Below are positions 1 through 7,591 of a DNA stretch of 35,392 nt, in pieces. The position numbers and the translations under genes are program-made. The first letter of the stretch is position 1, and every line of letters begins with the position of its first letter. The notes below the pieces were generated by a model. The model made no database searches. It saw only the letters and a program-made list of their open reading frames with translations, and was not told where the DNA came from. Source of the DNA: Blastococcus sp. (GTDB taxonomy: Bacteria > Actinomycetota > Actinomycetes > Mycobacteriales > Geodermatophilaceae); contig JAODNN010000138.1 of the NCBI GenBank assembly GCA_025465355.1, positions 1 to 35,392 of the forward strand. The letters are read 5' to 3'.

Positions 1-442
1 GCTCAAGCTCCTGGGGAGGCGCCTGTAGGTCGTCGCACCGCCGCAGCTGCCCGGAGGTCCGAAGCGCTGTCAACCGGGCACGGATGATCTCGGCTGGGCT
101 GATCAGGGCCTGGGCCGGCTCGCCAACCACGACGTTGACCGAGGAGCCGGGCTGCGGCTTCGGCATCACTCGATCCAACACCTGGGCGCTGGCCCGCAGC
201 CGGATGCCCGGGTCCTTGTCCTCAAGGGCCTCCTCGACCACATCCAGCGCCCGGTCCGCGATCGACAGTGCACGGGCGCGCAGTTCGGCTACCTCGGCCT
301 CGGCCGCCGCGCGCACGCTTGGCAGCTGGCCGCCGTGGACGTAACACACCCGGCCACCGCGTAGCGCGCGACGGCGGCACTGCTGGCCGTCATCCTTGGT
401 CGCCGTGCACTGTTGTGCCCTCGGCCATCGCCGGGTCCGCAC
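1..442 (-). CDS. Partial mobile-element protein with Cys/His motif (terminase small subunit-like)
   Basis: The minus-strand frame is open from a GTG at 442 to the left edge, about 147 codons, so the 3' end is missing. The N-terminus carries C12, C22, C33 and H36 in the pattern C-T-A-x-K, G-x-x-C and V-C-x-V-H-G-G. I know this pattern from short phage and integrated-element proteins, where it is thought to bind zinc. A helical stretch follows (roughly residues 45-90) containing the segment EEALEDKDPGIRLRA, which resembles the C-terminal region of small terminase or homeodomain-like DNA-binding phage proteins. The family assignment is inference. The start is uncertain: no good ribosome binding site precedes the GTG and the first eleven residues are basic. 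The gene points out of the window, towards the presumed body of the integrated element. Confidence 0.55.
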   Translation of the reverse strand, partial: MRTRRWPRAQQCTATKDDGQQCRRRALRGGRVCYVHGGQLPSVRAAAEAEVAELRARALSIADRALDVVEEALEDKDPGIRLRASAQVLDRVMPKPQPGSSVNVVVGEPAQALISPAEIIRARLTALRTSGQLRRCDDLQAPPQELE

Positions 443-583
443 GCCCGTCGGGATGGCCAGGGCCGTGCCCGGCTGTGACTCCACCATGAGCGGGACGGTA
501 CGAGGTCGGGCGGCTGGCCGTTGTCCCGCGCGAGGCCCTGACCTGTCGGTATGGATCGCTAGTGTCAACCAACAAGGGCGCAG
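443..583. other. Intergenic region between divergent element genes
   Basis: This 141-base gap separates the minus-strand Cys/His gene from the plus-strand cassette, so it should hold divergent promoters. I see no clear -10 or -35 boxes, repeats or hairpins. Confidence 0.4.
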
Positions 584-1354
584 GTGGCGCCCAACGTGGA
601 CACGGGGAGCGGGCCGGTGGCCAAGCTAGACAACCCTGCAGGTCGGCTGCACAGCCTTCTGACGGGGTACCGGGAGACGTCCAACGGCGACAACCGCTCC
701 GTCCTGGCGGTGTGGGCCGACGTCCTCGGCGCCAAGGACGACACCGAGACCCTGCTCAGCATCGCCGAGACGGCCGGGCTGATACCGCAGATCGAGGCGG
801 CCGTTATCCGCTCTGGCGACGAAGACCAAGAGGAAGTCTTCGCCAGCTTCGCCGCGTCATGGGCGAGTGCCGTGCTGGCGCCCGGGGTCAACCTCCACGG
901 CGGGAACGCGTTTGCGGTGGCTGCCTCCGTCGAGCAGTTGGCGGTCCTGGGCGGGCTCTCCTCGTTTCTCTCGGCCACCGCCAGCGAGGGCCGCGTGCCC
1001 ACGGACGCCGAAATCAGCGACCTGCGCGGGCAGGTGCAAGACCTGATCAACAGCATCACGGAGGACGCCGAGCTGCCGGAGGAGGTCAAGCGCCTCGCGC
1101 TGGACCATGCTTACCGTCTGGCTCAGGCCCTGGATCACTTCCGGATCGGTGGGCCAGGCGCGGTGAAGGCGGCCACGGAGCGCCTGGTGGGCGCTACCGT
1201 CCTCGCCCCGGACCAGGTCCGGAAGTCCAGCGTCTGGACGCGGCTGATGACCGTCGGCGGGCTCATATGGACAGCCTTCAAGTTCGGGCCGGACGCGCGC
1301 CAGGCACTGGAGGGCTGGACCGAGATCATCAAGGCCCTGCCCGGCGGGCATTGA
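584..1354 (+). CDS. Hypothetical helical protein, first gene of mobile-element cassette
   Basis: The product is 256 residues and I do not recognise the family. It reads as almost entirely alpha-helical and acidic, with no signal peptide. Near the C-terminus (about residues 215-235) a moderately hydrophobic segment, LMTVGGLIWTAF, could be an amphipathic or membrane-touching helix. The GTG at 584 is preceded by a weak purine-rich AAGGG. A second in-frame GTG at 617 is preceded by GGGGAGC and would also be plausible. The next gene starts 4 bases after this stop, so the two are very likely co-transcribed and functionally paired. Being partnered with a two-TM mobilome protein suggests a sensor or regulator in a defence or toxin-like system, but that is inference from context only. 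Confidence 0.6.
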   Translation: MAPNVDTGSGPVAKLDNPAGRLHSLLTGYRETSNGDNRSVLAVWADVLGAKDDTETLLSIAETAGLIPQIEAAVIRSGDEDQEEVFASFAASWASAVLAPGVNLHGGNAFAVAASVEQLAVLGGLSSFLSATASEGRVPTDAEISDLRGQVQDLINSITEDAELPEEVKRLALDHAYRLAQALDHFRIGGPGAVKAATERLVGATVLAPDQVRKSSVWTRLMTVGGLIWTAFKFGPDARQALEGWTEIIKALPGGH

Positions 1355-1358
1355 TCCG

Positions 1359-2036
1359 ATGGAGGACGTCGGACTGGACTCCGCGATCCAAGACTGCCGC
1401 AAGCGGAGCGTTGACGCGGCAGGTACGGCTCACGTGCTGGAGGACAGGGCGGCGCGTCTCGGCAGGCAGCTGAAGCTGCTCAACTTCGTCGGGCTGGCCG
1501 TCCCCGTCATCGTCGGCGGCCTGGTGCTTGGCTACGGCGCAGGCATGAAGGCGCTGGGCCTCGTCATCGCCGTCGGAGCTGGCCTGACGGTCCTGCAGTT
1601 GGTGGTTGCCGTCTGGTCCATGACGGCCGGATGGGTCGATGCCCAGGCTGCGTCAACGCGGTCGGCCATTAGGAACCGCGAGTTGGCTAGATCCTTCGAC
1701 CGGATGGTCGATGAGCTTGCGGCTGAGTCTCCGAGGGCGGTAGACGAGTACAACCGTTTGGCCGGGAGAGATGACAGTCAGCAGGACAACGACTATGCGC
1801 TCGGTTTCAGTGAGCCGGAGACCCGGGCAGCCCATCGCGCTGGCCTCCGGATGTACCGAGTCACGTGCGTTGGTTGCGAAACGGTGCCAAAGGACATGAA
1901 AGCTACCGATTGTGGGGTGTGTGGTGACTTCGTACGGAGCAGCATCAGGGGATACCGAGCGGGCGGACGCTCTGATTCGCGCCGCAATGTCTCTGTCCGA
2001 GCATCAGCGCGCTCGGATCATCTCGACGCTGGCTGA
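1359..2036 (+). CDS. Two-TM SLATT-like protein with CxxC-x11-CxxC tail (mobilome family)
   Basis: The 225-residue product has two adjacent hydrophobic segments (about residues 41-60 and 64-87) followed by a long charged helix (about 92-135). That layout is typical of SLATT domains, the two-TM effectors proposed to form pores in nucleotide-signalled defence systems. The tail carries C170, C173, C185 and C188, an exact CxxC-x11-CxxC pattern as in the mobilome protein family named for it, and probably binds zinc. From about residue 192 the sequence becomes rich in Arg and Ser and looks like an off-frame read, while a better reading frame opens over the same DNA (see 1921-2151). The functional protein may therefore effectively end near the last Cys pair. 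It starts 4 bases after the upstream gene. An effector role is inferred. Confidence 0.65.
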   Translation: MEDVGLDSAIQDCRKRSVDAAGTAHVLEDRAARLGRQLKLLNFVGLAVPVIVGGLVLGYGAGMKALGLVIAVGAGLTVLQLVVAVWSMTAGWVDAQAASTRSAIRNRELARSFDRMVDELAAESPRAVDEYNRLAGRDDSQQDNDYALGFSEPETRAAHRAGLRMYRVTCVGCETVPKDMKATDCGVCGDFVRSSIRGYRAGGRSDSRRNVSVRASARSDHLDAG

Positions 2037-2151
2037 GCATTACAAGACGGGCCTAGCCGGGAAGTCGCTGATCGAGAAGCGCTTCGCCCAGGCGCCGATG
2101 ATCGCTACCGGGCCTGGCGGTGGCGGGGTGTGCCGATACTGCGGCAGATGA
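1921..2151 (+). CDS. Small ORF overlapping the SLATT-like gene, with terminal CxxC
   Basis: This frame is +1 relative to the upstream gene and overlaps its last 116 bases. It encodes about 76 residues: a helical middle containing DTERADALIRAAMSLSEHQR and LAEHYKTGLAGKSLIEKRF, then a Gly-rich turn and a final CRYCGR. Composition is far more protein-like than the competing tail of the upstream frame. GTG codons at 1912, 1921 and 1924 could start it. It may be a third, translationally coupled cassette member, or the displaced C-terminus of the SLATT-like protein after a frameshift. I recognise no family. Confidence 0.4.
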   Translation: MVTSYGAASGDTERADALIRAAMSLSEHQRARIISTLAEHYKTGLAGKSLIEKRFAQAPMIATGPGGGGVCRYCGR

Positions 2152-2200
2152 GCCCGCCGTTCGGCGAACCAGCCCCACAGCCAGCCCCACACACCAGACG

Positions 2201-2291
2201 GGACGCGTGGGGACGGGTGAGGACGCTTCATGTGAAAGCCCAGCTCACCCGGACCATTCGGGTACACGGCGGGACCGCTGAGGACGCCCGT
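2201..2291. repeat. Helically phased GGAC repeats next to the attachment site
   Basis: GGAC motifs occur at 2201, 2211, 2221, 2251, 2272 and 2282. The spacings are 10, 10, 30, 21 and 10 bases, close to whole helical turns. The first three extend to GGACGCGTGG, GGACGGGTGA and GGACGCTTCA. A second pair of short repeats (AGCCCCACA at 2171 and 2183) lies just upstream. Position beside the tRNA remnant makes them candidate arm-type sites for an integrase or excisionase. This is inference. Confidence 0.35.
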
Positions 2292-2297
2292 AGCGAT

Positions 2298-2340
2298 CTA
2301 CGGATCAGAAGGTTAGGGGTTCGAATCCCTTCGGGCGCAC
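2298..2340 (+). pseudogene. 3' half of tRNA-Arg(ACG), probable attachment-site remnant
   Basis: From the anticodon loop CTACGGA onward the sequence is a normal tRNA 3' half: anticodon stem TCAGA, variable loop AGGTT, T-arm AGGGG-TTCGAAT-CCCTT and acceptor CGGGCGC with discriminator A at 2339. The anticodon would be ACG (Arg). The 5' side is not a tRNA: 2284-2297 keeps an acceptor-like ACGCCCG but lacks a D-arm and cannot pair with the anticodon stem. Integrases of tyrosine type commonly recombine in the anticodon or T-arm region of tRNA genes and leave such 3' copies. I therefore read it as the right attachment site of an element lying to the left. Confidence 0.75.
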
Positions 2341-2357
2341 GTCTGGTTGAGACACCG

Positions 2358-2402
2358 ATCTGCCGCGCTTCCCCGACGGGGGAGGCGCGGCAGATTCGTT
2401 TT
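2358..2402 (+). terminator. Intrinsic terminator after the tRNA-Arg remnant
   Basis: The arms ATCTGCCGCGC and GCGCGGCAGAT are perfect complements. They are extended inward by TTCCCC and GGGGAG with one G-T wobble, closing on a short loop near 2375, and TCGTTTT follows. It presumably served the intact tRNA-Arg gene before the element inserted. Confidence 0.75.
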
Positions 2403-2718
2403 CGGCCTCGTGTGCGCTCGAGCGCCGGCCCCCTGCAGTGGGGCGGGGTCGTGAGTTCATCTCCGGCGCAGCCGTACTCGCTCTCGTGCAATTACCGAGA
2501 GTGACGAACGCGCCGACTCGGCGCTGATCCCTCACTCGGCGTGGTCACTCTGCGCGCTCGATCATCTTGTGTGGCCCAGCCCGTCCTGCTTGCGTGTCGC
2601 AGCACTTCACTGCGGAGCGTGACCAAGAGCTTCTCAGCGGAGGGCACGACGTGGGCAGATAGTCACTGAGCGTAGCGAGGCTTCGCGCACTCAGTGCTCG
2701 GGCTACGGGGGTTCAGCG
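2403..2718. other. Intergenic region upstream of the propeller gene, with an inverted repeat
   Basis: About 316 bases without a convincing gene. The only clear structure is an inverted repeat of CACTGAG (2664-2670) and CTCAGTG (2690-2696) with a smaller GCGA/TCGC hairpin inside. It lies 23 bases before the propeller start and could be an operator or a 5'-UTR structure. No promoter boxes stand out. Confidence 0.45.
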
Positions 2719-5700
2719 ATGGAGCGGTCCCGGAATGTTCGGCCTCGGGCTCAGTCACGTGGCGGCGTCCACGAGGGCCGGCTCGGTGAAGCACCCGCTC
2801 GTCATCGCAAGGCCTCCGGGCCGCCCCGGTCGTCCCGGCGGGCGTACCCGGCGCTGCTGTCGGCTCTGCTCGCGCTGGGCGCGCTGTCGTTCAGCGGCAC
2901 CGCGCGCGCGGACGTGGGGACGATCGCCCACGACGTGCTCCGGACCGGCTGGGACAGCACCGAGAGCGCGCTCTCGCCGTCGTCGGTCGCGTCCTCGAAC
3001 TTCGGCAAACTGTTCTCCGCGACCGTGAGCGGGCAGGTCTACGCCCAGCCGCTCGTGGTCGGCGGCACCGTGGTCGCCGCGACGGAGAACAACGCCGTCT
3101 ACGCGCTGGACAGCGCGACGGGTGCGACGAAGTGGACGCGCACCCTGGGTCCGGCCTGGCCGGCGTCCACCGTGGGTTGCGCTGACCTCGCGCCCACCGT
3201 CGGGATCACGTCGACTCCGGTCTACGACCCGGCGACGAACAGCGTCTTCCTCATGGCGAAGACGAACGACGGTGCGAGCCCGCAACTCCCGCACTGGTAC
3301 ATGCACTCCCTCGACCTCGGCACGGGTGCGGAGAAGGCCGGGTTTCCCGTCGTGATCGGCGGCGCCCCGACGAACGACCCGACCCACCCGTTCAACGCGA
3401 TGACCGCCATGCAGCGGCCGGGGCTGCTGCTCATGAACGGGGTGGTCTACGCGGGCTTCGGCGGCCACTGCGACTACGTCCCCTTCGTCGGCTACGTCGT
3501 CGGGGTGTCGACCAGCGGCCGGCAGACGACGATGTGGGCCACCGAGTCGGGCCCCGCCAATGCGGAGGGTGGGGTCTGGCAGTCCGGCGGAGGACTGGTG
3601 TCCGACGGTGCGGGGCAGATCCTGCTCGCCACCGGGAACGGCATCTCGCCCAAGGCCGGCCCGGGCACGACGCCGCCCGGCACGCTGGCGGAGGCGGTGG
3701 TCCGGCTCCAGGTCGGCAGTACCGGCAACCTGACGCCCAGCGACTTCTTCAGCCCGGCGACCAACGTCAAGCTGAACCAGGACGACGCCGACCTGGGCTC
3801 CGGGGCCCCGGTCGCACTCCCCGACGGCTACGGCACCGCGGCGCATCCGCACCTGATGGTTCAGGCCGGTAAGGACGGGGTCGTCTACCTGCTGGACCGC
3901 GACCACCTGGGCGGGATGGCGCAGGGGCCAGGCGGAACGGATGCGGTACTCGACGAAGCCGGCCCCTACCGCGGATTCTGGGGACGGGCCGCCTTCCTCG
4001 GGACGAGCAGCGGCGGGTACCTCTACCTGGTCGAGAACAGCGGCTACCTGCGGGCGTTCAAGCTCGTACCGGGTGGCACAGGCGGGATCTCCCTCGCGTC
4101 CGTCGCGACGTCCCCCGGCACGTTCGGGTACACCTCGGGTGCGCCGGCCGTGACGTCCTCCGGCACGGACGGGTCCTCCGCCCTCGTCTGGGTCGTCTAT
4201 GTCAGCGGTCCGACCGGCGCCGTCGCGGAGCTGCGGGCCTACCGCGCGCTTCCGGACAGCACCGGGCACCTCGCGCAGGTGTTCAGCGCCCCACTCGGCA
4301 CCGGCGCCAAGTTCTCCACGGTGGCCACCGACGGCGGTCGTGTGTACGTCGGCACCCGTGACGGGCACGTGTTCGGGTTCGGAGCCCCGACGACCGCGGC
4401 GGTGGGGGCGATGAACACCGACATCGGCAGCGTCCAGGTGGGTGCCACCGGGAATGCCACGGCGACGATCACCGCCTCCCGGGCAGTGACGATCAGCTCG
4501 GTCACGACCGGTGCCCCGTTCGGCGTCGGGACCCCGATCACCCTGCCCCAGACGCTGGCCCGTGGGAGCAGCCTCGCGGTTCCGGTGGCCTTCTCGCCGA
4601 CGGCCGCCGGGCAGGTGGACGGCACGCTGACGGTCAAGACAGCTGACGGCGAGACCGACCTCATCGGCATCCACGGCATGGGCACGAAGGACGGGCTGGG
4701 CGCGACCCCGGCCACGCTGCTGTTCACCGACGTGCCGACCCAGACAATGAGCCGGCAGACGGTCAACGTCGTCAACACGGGGACGTCCGTCGTCACGATC
4801 ACCGGCGTGACCGTGCCGGCGAACGCTGCGCTCACCGTGGACGCGGCCACGGCGCCTGTCGTGGGCCAGCGGATCCAGCCCCTCGCGTCGGTTCCGGTGA
4901 CGGTGACCTTCGGTCCCACCACGGCGGATCCGGTCACCGACTCGCTGGTCATCGCCAGCGACCTCGGCTCCGTGACCGTGCCGGTGACGGCGACGGCCGT
5001 CTCGGGGGTGGCCCATTTGCAGATGCCCGCCTCGCTGGATTTCGGCGACGTCCCCGTGGGGATGTCGGTCACCAGGGCCTTCCAGATCCAGAACACCGGC
5101 AACGTCCCGATGACCGTCACCAAGGCGAAGGCGCCCCAGGGCGCCTTCGCGACGACCACCCCCCTCGCCGAGGGTCTGATGATTCCTCCGGGTGACTCCG
5201 CCTACCAGAGCGTGACCTTCGCACCCGGGGCTGCCGGGCAGGCCGGGACGCCGGACACCTTCTACCTGATCACCGCGAACGACGGTCAGGGTGCGCTCAA
5301 GGTGATGCTCACGGGGAACGGTGTCGTCGATCCCATCGCTGTCTATGCGCAGAAGCTCGGCGCCGGCCAGTTGCATTCGACCCTCGGGCCGGCGCTCACC
5401 ACTGAATACGCCGTGGCCGCAGGGAAGTGTCAGGACTACGCCAGGGGGGTGATCTGCTGGTCACCATCGACCGGAGCGCATGAGGTCCACGGTGTGATCT
5501 ACGACCGGTACAAGGCCGCCGGCGGCGCCGCAGGCGTCCTCGGCTTCCCGACGACCGATGAGAGAGTGACGCCGGACGGCGTGGGGCGGTACAACCACTT
5601 CTCCGGTTCGGGGAACTCCTCGATCTACTGGAGTCCGAAGACCGGGGCGCATTACATTCTCGGTGCGATCCGGCGCGAGTGGGCGGCACTGGGCTGGGAG

Positions 5701-5988
5701 AAGGGTCCGCTGGGCTATCCGACGACCGATGAGAGAGTCGCGCCGGATCGCGTGGGGCGGTACAACCACTTCTCCGGTTCGGGTAACTCCTCGATCTACT
5801 GGAGTCCGACGACCGGGGCGCACTACGTCTGCGGTGCGATCCGGGTCAGGTGGGCGGCACTGGGCTGGGAGAGGAGTCGGCTCGGCTACCCGGTCAAAGA
5901 CCAGTACGCGGTTCCCGGCGGCCGGGCATCCGATTTCCGACACGGTCGGCTGGTCCTGAACACGCGGACAGGAGTGGTCACCGGCTAG
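2719..5988 (+). CDS. Secreted PQQ-like beta-propeller protein with anchor-D domains and LGFP repeats
   Basis: The product is 1089 residues. A long basic N-region and hydrophobic core (about 43-58) end in TARA, a plausible signal peptidase site near residue 64. Residues about 65-535 have the recurring [18 protein letters not shown] and [11 protein letters not shown] blades of PQQ-type propellers. About 555-880 are immunoglobulin-like choice-of-anchor-D (ASPM/SPD-2/Hydin) repeats, with LDFGDVPVG and NTGNVPMTV. The last ~180 residues hold LGFP repeats ([27 protein letters not shown]), which in actinobacteria are thought to anchor proteins to the cell wall. GGGGG lies 8 bases before the ATG, supporting this start. 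No PQQ-enzyme catalytic residues or cytochrome motif are obvious, so a structural or binding role is more likely than dehydrogenase activity. Substrate is unknown. Confidence 0.85.
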   Translation: MERSRNVRPRAQSRGGVHEGRLGEAPARHRKASGPPRSSRRAYPALLSALLALGALSFSGTARADVGTIAHDVLRTGWDSTESALSPSSVASSNFGKLFSATVSGQVYAQPLVVGGTVVAATENNAVYALDSATGATKWTRTLGPAWPASTVGCADLAPTVGITSTPVYDPATNSVFLMAKTNDGASPQLPHWYMHSLDLGTGAEKAGFPVVIGGAPTNDPTHPFNAMTAMQRPGLLLMNGVVYAGFGGHCDYVPFVGYVVGVSTSGRQTTMWATESGPANAEGGVWQSGGGLVSDGAGQILLATGNGISPKAGPGTTPPGTLAEAVVRLQVGSTGNLTPSDFFSPATNVKLNQDDADLGSGAPVALPDGYGTAAHPHLMVQAGKDGVVYLLDRDHLGGMAQGPGGTDAVLDEAGPYRGFWGRAAFLGTSSGGYLYLVENSGYLRAFKLVPGGTGGISLASVATSPGTFGYTSGAPAVTSSGTDGSSALVWVVYVSGPTGAVAELRAYRALPDSTGHLAQVFSAPLGTGAKFSTVATDGGRVYVGTRDGHVFGFGAPTTAAVGAMNTDIGSVQVGATGNATATITASRAVTISSVTTGAPFGVGTPITLPQTLARGSSLAVPVAFSPTAAGQVDGTLTVKTADGETDLIGIHGMGTKDGLGATPATLLFTDVPTQTMSRQTVNVVNTGTSVVTITGVTVPANAALTVDAATAPVVGQRIQPLASVPVTVTFGPTTADPVTDSLVIASDLGSVTVPVTATAVSGVAHLQMPASLDFGDVPVGMSVTRAFQIQNTGNVPMTVTKAKAPQGAFATTTPLAEGLMIPPGDSAYQSVTFAPGAAGQAGTPDTFYLITANDGQGALKVMLTGNGVVDPIAVYAQKLGAGQLHSTLGPALTTEYAVAAGKCQDYARGVICWSPSTGAHEVHGVIYDRYKAAGGAAGVLGFPTTDERVTPDGVGRYNHFSGSGNSSIYWSPKTGAHYILGAIRREWAALGWEKGPLGYPTTDERVAPDRVGRYNHFSGSGNSSIYWSPTTGAHYVCGAIRVRWAALGWERSRLGYPVKDQYAVPGGRASDFRHGRLVLNTRTGVVTG
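5548..5890 (+). repeat. Tandem 171-base repeat encoding LGFP units
   Basis: Two nearly identical DNA units start at 5548 and 5719, a period of 171 bases or 57 codons. Identity runs through long stretches such as the codons for [16 protein letters not shown]. Low divergence at synonymous positions points to recent duplication or gene conversion inside the coding sequence. Confidence 0.8.
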
Positions 5989-6021
5989 CGCCGTCCACCT
6001 CGCGGGAGGATCGGGCGGGGA

Positions 6022-6618
6022 TCAGGCGGGGACGGGGGCGAGGCCGGCGAGCAGCCGGGCCGCCGCGGCGCGGAAGCGCGAGACGTCGCCGTCCAGCCGG
6101 GCGATGAGCATGGCGCCCTCCAGCCCGCCGAGCACCATGGCCGCGCTGTCCTCCGCGGTTCCGGTGAACGCCAGGCTGCCGTCGGCCCGACCCTCGTCGA
6201 GGACCCGCCGGAGCCAGGCTGTGTTGCTCTTGAAAAAGGCGCAGACCGCCTGCTGGAGCGGCTCGGGGAGTGTCCGGTGCTCGGCCGCGAGCATCCCGCA
6301 CAGGCACATCCGGTTGTCGTCGGCCACGTCGGTGTAGAGGTCGACGTAGCGCTGCAACCTGGCGGCGGCGTCCGGGACCGTGGCGTCGACGTGCGCAAGG
6401 GCGGCGGCGAAGCGGGTCGCGTACCGATCGACCAGGGCCTGCCCCAGCTCCGCCTTTCCGGCGAAGTGGTAGTGCAGCGCGGCCCGCGTGATGCCCAGTT
6501 CGGTGGCGATGTCGCCGTAGCTGAACCCGTTGTAGCCGCGCGTCTGCACCAAGCGCTCGGCGACGTCCAGGATCCGGACGGTCGTCGCCGAGCCGTTCCC
6601 GTTGGTTCGGTCCGTCAC
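6022..6618 (-). CDS. TetR/AcrR family transcriptional regulator
   Basis: The 198-residue product has the usual TetR layout. The N-terminal helix-turn-helix (about residues 30-58) includes YGDIATELGITRAALHYHF and is followed by a helical ligand-binding domain with MCLCGMLAAE and a C-terminal GGLEGAMLIAR helix, as in AcrR-type C-terminal domains. The GTG start at 6618 has GGAGG ten bases upstream. Open reading continues further upstream but runs through the neighbouring promoter and cupin gene, so the longer form is rejected. It is divergent from the cupin gene with a perfect palindrome between them, so it most likely represses itself and the cupin/DUF1059 pair. The ligand cannot be read from sequence. 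Confidence 0.88.
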   Translation of the reverse strand: MTDRTNGNGSATTVRILDVAERLVQTRGYNGFSYGDIATELGITRAALHYHFAGKAELGQALVDRYATRFAAALAHVDATVPDAAARLQRYVDLYTDVADDNRMCLCGMLAAEHRTLPEPLQQAVCAFFKSNTAWLRRVLDEGRADGSLAFTGTAEDSAAMVLGGLEGAMLIARLDGDVSRFRAAAARLLAGLAPVPA

Positions 6619-6641
6619 GGGACCTCCGACCCTAGTCGCCC

Positions 6642-6657
6642 TACTTGCGTGCAAGTA
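6642..6657. promoter_or_regulatory. Palindromic TetR operator
   Basis: TACTTGCGTGCAAGTA is a perfect 7-base inverted repeat around a GT spacer. It sits between the divergent TetR and cupin genes, 24 bases from the TetR start and about 55 bases from the cupin start. Size and placement are typical of a TetR operator covering both promoters. Confidence 0.75.
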
Positions 6658-6712
6658 AGGATAACTCTCGCGGCTGGAACCCGCACAACACCCACGGCAC
6701 GAGGAGGCGGTG

Positions 6713-7084
6713 ATGTCCGCAGCACAGACCGCACAGAAGACGGAACACCAGAGTTTCGCGAAGCCCGACGAGACGCGGGAGTTCCCGCACGGCCGGGTCG
6801 AGATCGTCAAAGTCGGTGGCGCAGACATCGGCCGCCTGATCCTGGAGCCGGGCTGGCGCTGGTCGAGCGACGTGAAACCGATCGCCGGGACAGACCTCTG
6901 CCAGGCGCCGCACATGCAGTACCACGTCAGTGGGCGGGTGCACGTCGTCATGGCCGACGGCACCGAGTTCGAGGCCGGCCCCGGCGACGTCACGTCGCTG
7001 CCGCAGGGGCACGACGCCTGGGTGGTCGGCGACGAGCCGGTCGTCCTCGTCGACTGGTACGGCGCCAGCAACTACGCCCGCTAG
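6713..7084 (+). CDS. Cupin domain protein
   Basis: A 123-residue single-domain cupin. The two cupin motifs are seen as HMQYHVSGRVHVVMADG (from about residue 67) and PGDVTSLPQGHDAWV (from about 90), with His residues positioned as metal ligands; the N-terminal 25 residues are likely disordered. Related small cupins are of unknown or varied function (sugar binding, dioxygenase-like, regulatory). GAGGAGG lies just before the start; a GTG immediately upstream at 6710 is an alternative first codon. It is divergent from the TetR gene and shares its operator, and the DUF1059 gene follows 97 bases downstream on the same strand, so these three probably form one regulatory unit. Confidence 0.85.
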   Translation: MSAAQTAQKTEHQSFAKPDETREFPHGRVEIVKVGGADIGRLILEPGWRWSSDVKPIAGTDLCQAPHMQYHVSGRVHVVMADGTEFEAGPGDVTSLPQGHDAWVVGDEPVVLVDWYGASNYAR

Positions 7085-7181
7085 ACGGGCCGGCAACCCG
7101 CATCAACCCGACGCCGACGACGGCACCGGGACCACTGGCCGGCCACGGAGTGCCGTGCCGGCCCGCACAGGAGGTGAAGAG

Positions 7182-7376
7182 ATGGCCCGCAAGATGGTCG
7201 ACTGCCGCACGATGCCCAGTGAGATCAACTGCACGCTCACGATCGCGGGCGAGGAGGACGAAGTCCTCGACGCCGCTGTGATGCACGCCGTCGCCAAGCA
7301 CGGTCACGAGGACACCCCGGAATTCCGGCAGGAGCTCCGCGGTGCACTGGCCGACGCCGAGCCGGCCCTGGCCTGA
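7182..7376 (+). CDS. DUF1059 family small protein
   Basis: The product is 64 residues with the DUF1059 pattern: an early VDCR segment, NCTLTIAGEEDEV as the beta-strand/helix turn, then AVAKHGHEDTPE with the conserved KHGH near the middle. Two Cys (residues 8 and 17) are retained. The function of the family is unknown; members are often found near stress or transport genes in actinobacteria. AGGAGGTGA before the ATG is a strong ribosome binding site. It follows the cupin gene and may be co-regulated by the TetR protein. Confidence 0.75.
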   Translation: MARKMVDCRTMPSEINCTLTIAGEEDEVLDAAVMHAVAKHGHEDTPEFRQELRGALADAEPALA

Positions 7377-7409
7377 CGGCGTCGCACGGCCGCATCGATC
7401 CGCGTGTGG

Positions 7410-7493
7410 GGGCGGGGGACCAGTCCTGACGGTCTGGCCGCGTTGGTCGGTCCACCCCGCAATGGGTGGCCACTCGTACTGGCTCCCCCGCCC
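7410..7493. other. Structured intergenic element (nested inverted repeats)
   Basis: GGGCGGGGGACCAGT (7410-7424) pairs with ACTGGCTCCCCCGCCC (7478-7493) apart from one bulged base. Inside lies a second hairpin, CCACCC (7452-7457) with GGGTGG (7464-7469). The gap from 7377 to 7591 holds no gene, and this structure fills its centre. It may be a bidirectional terminator between the convergent DUF1059 and oxidase genes, though no T-run follows on either strand, or a structured RNA. Confidence 0.5.
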
Positions 7494-7591
7494 AACTCAC
7501 TGTGGCCCAGCTCACATAGCGCCGTCAAGTCGAGTCGGAGTGTCGCGCAGCGCACCGACGAACGGACTCCCGGTACCGAAACCGCAGCCGC

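Noticed and set aside
2228-2491. Minus-strand frame containing RTPNLLIRRS
   Set aside because: It is the antisense translation of the tRNA-Arg remnant, a common false gene call.
2755-5376. Long minus-strand open frame opposite the propeller gene (873 codons)
   Set aside because: It is Arg/Gly/His-rich with no domain signature and lies exactly over a strongly supported plus-strand gene; typical of high-GC shadow frames.
5548-5890. Possible CRISPR-like or mobile repeat
   Set aside because: The repeats are inside a coding frame with a 57-codon period and encode LGFP units; there are no spacers.
6022-7071. Longer form of the TetR protein (349 residues)
   Set aside because: The extension runs through the operator and antisense to the cupin gene; a GTG with GGAGG at 6618 gives the normal TetR length.
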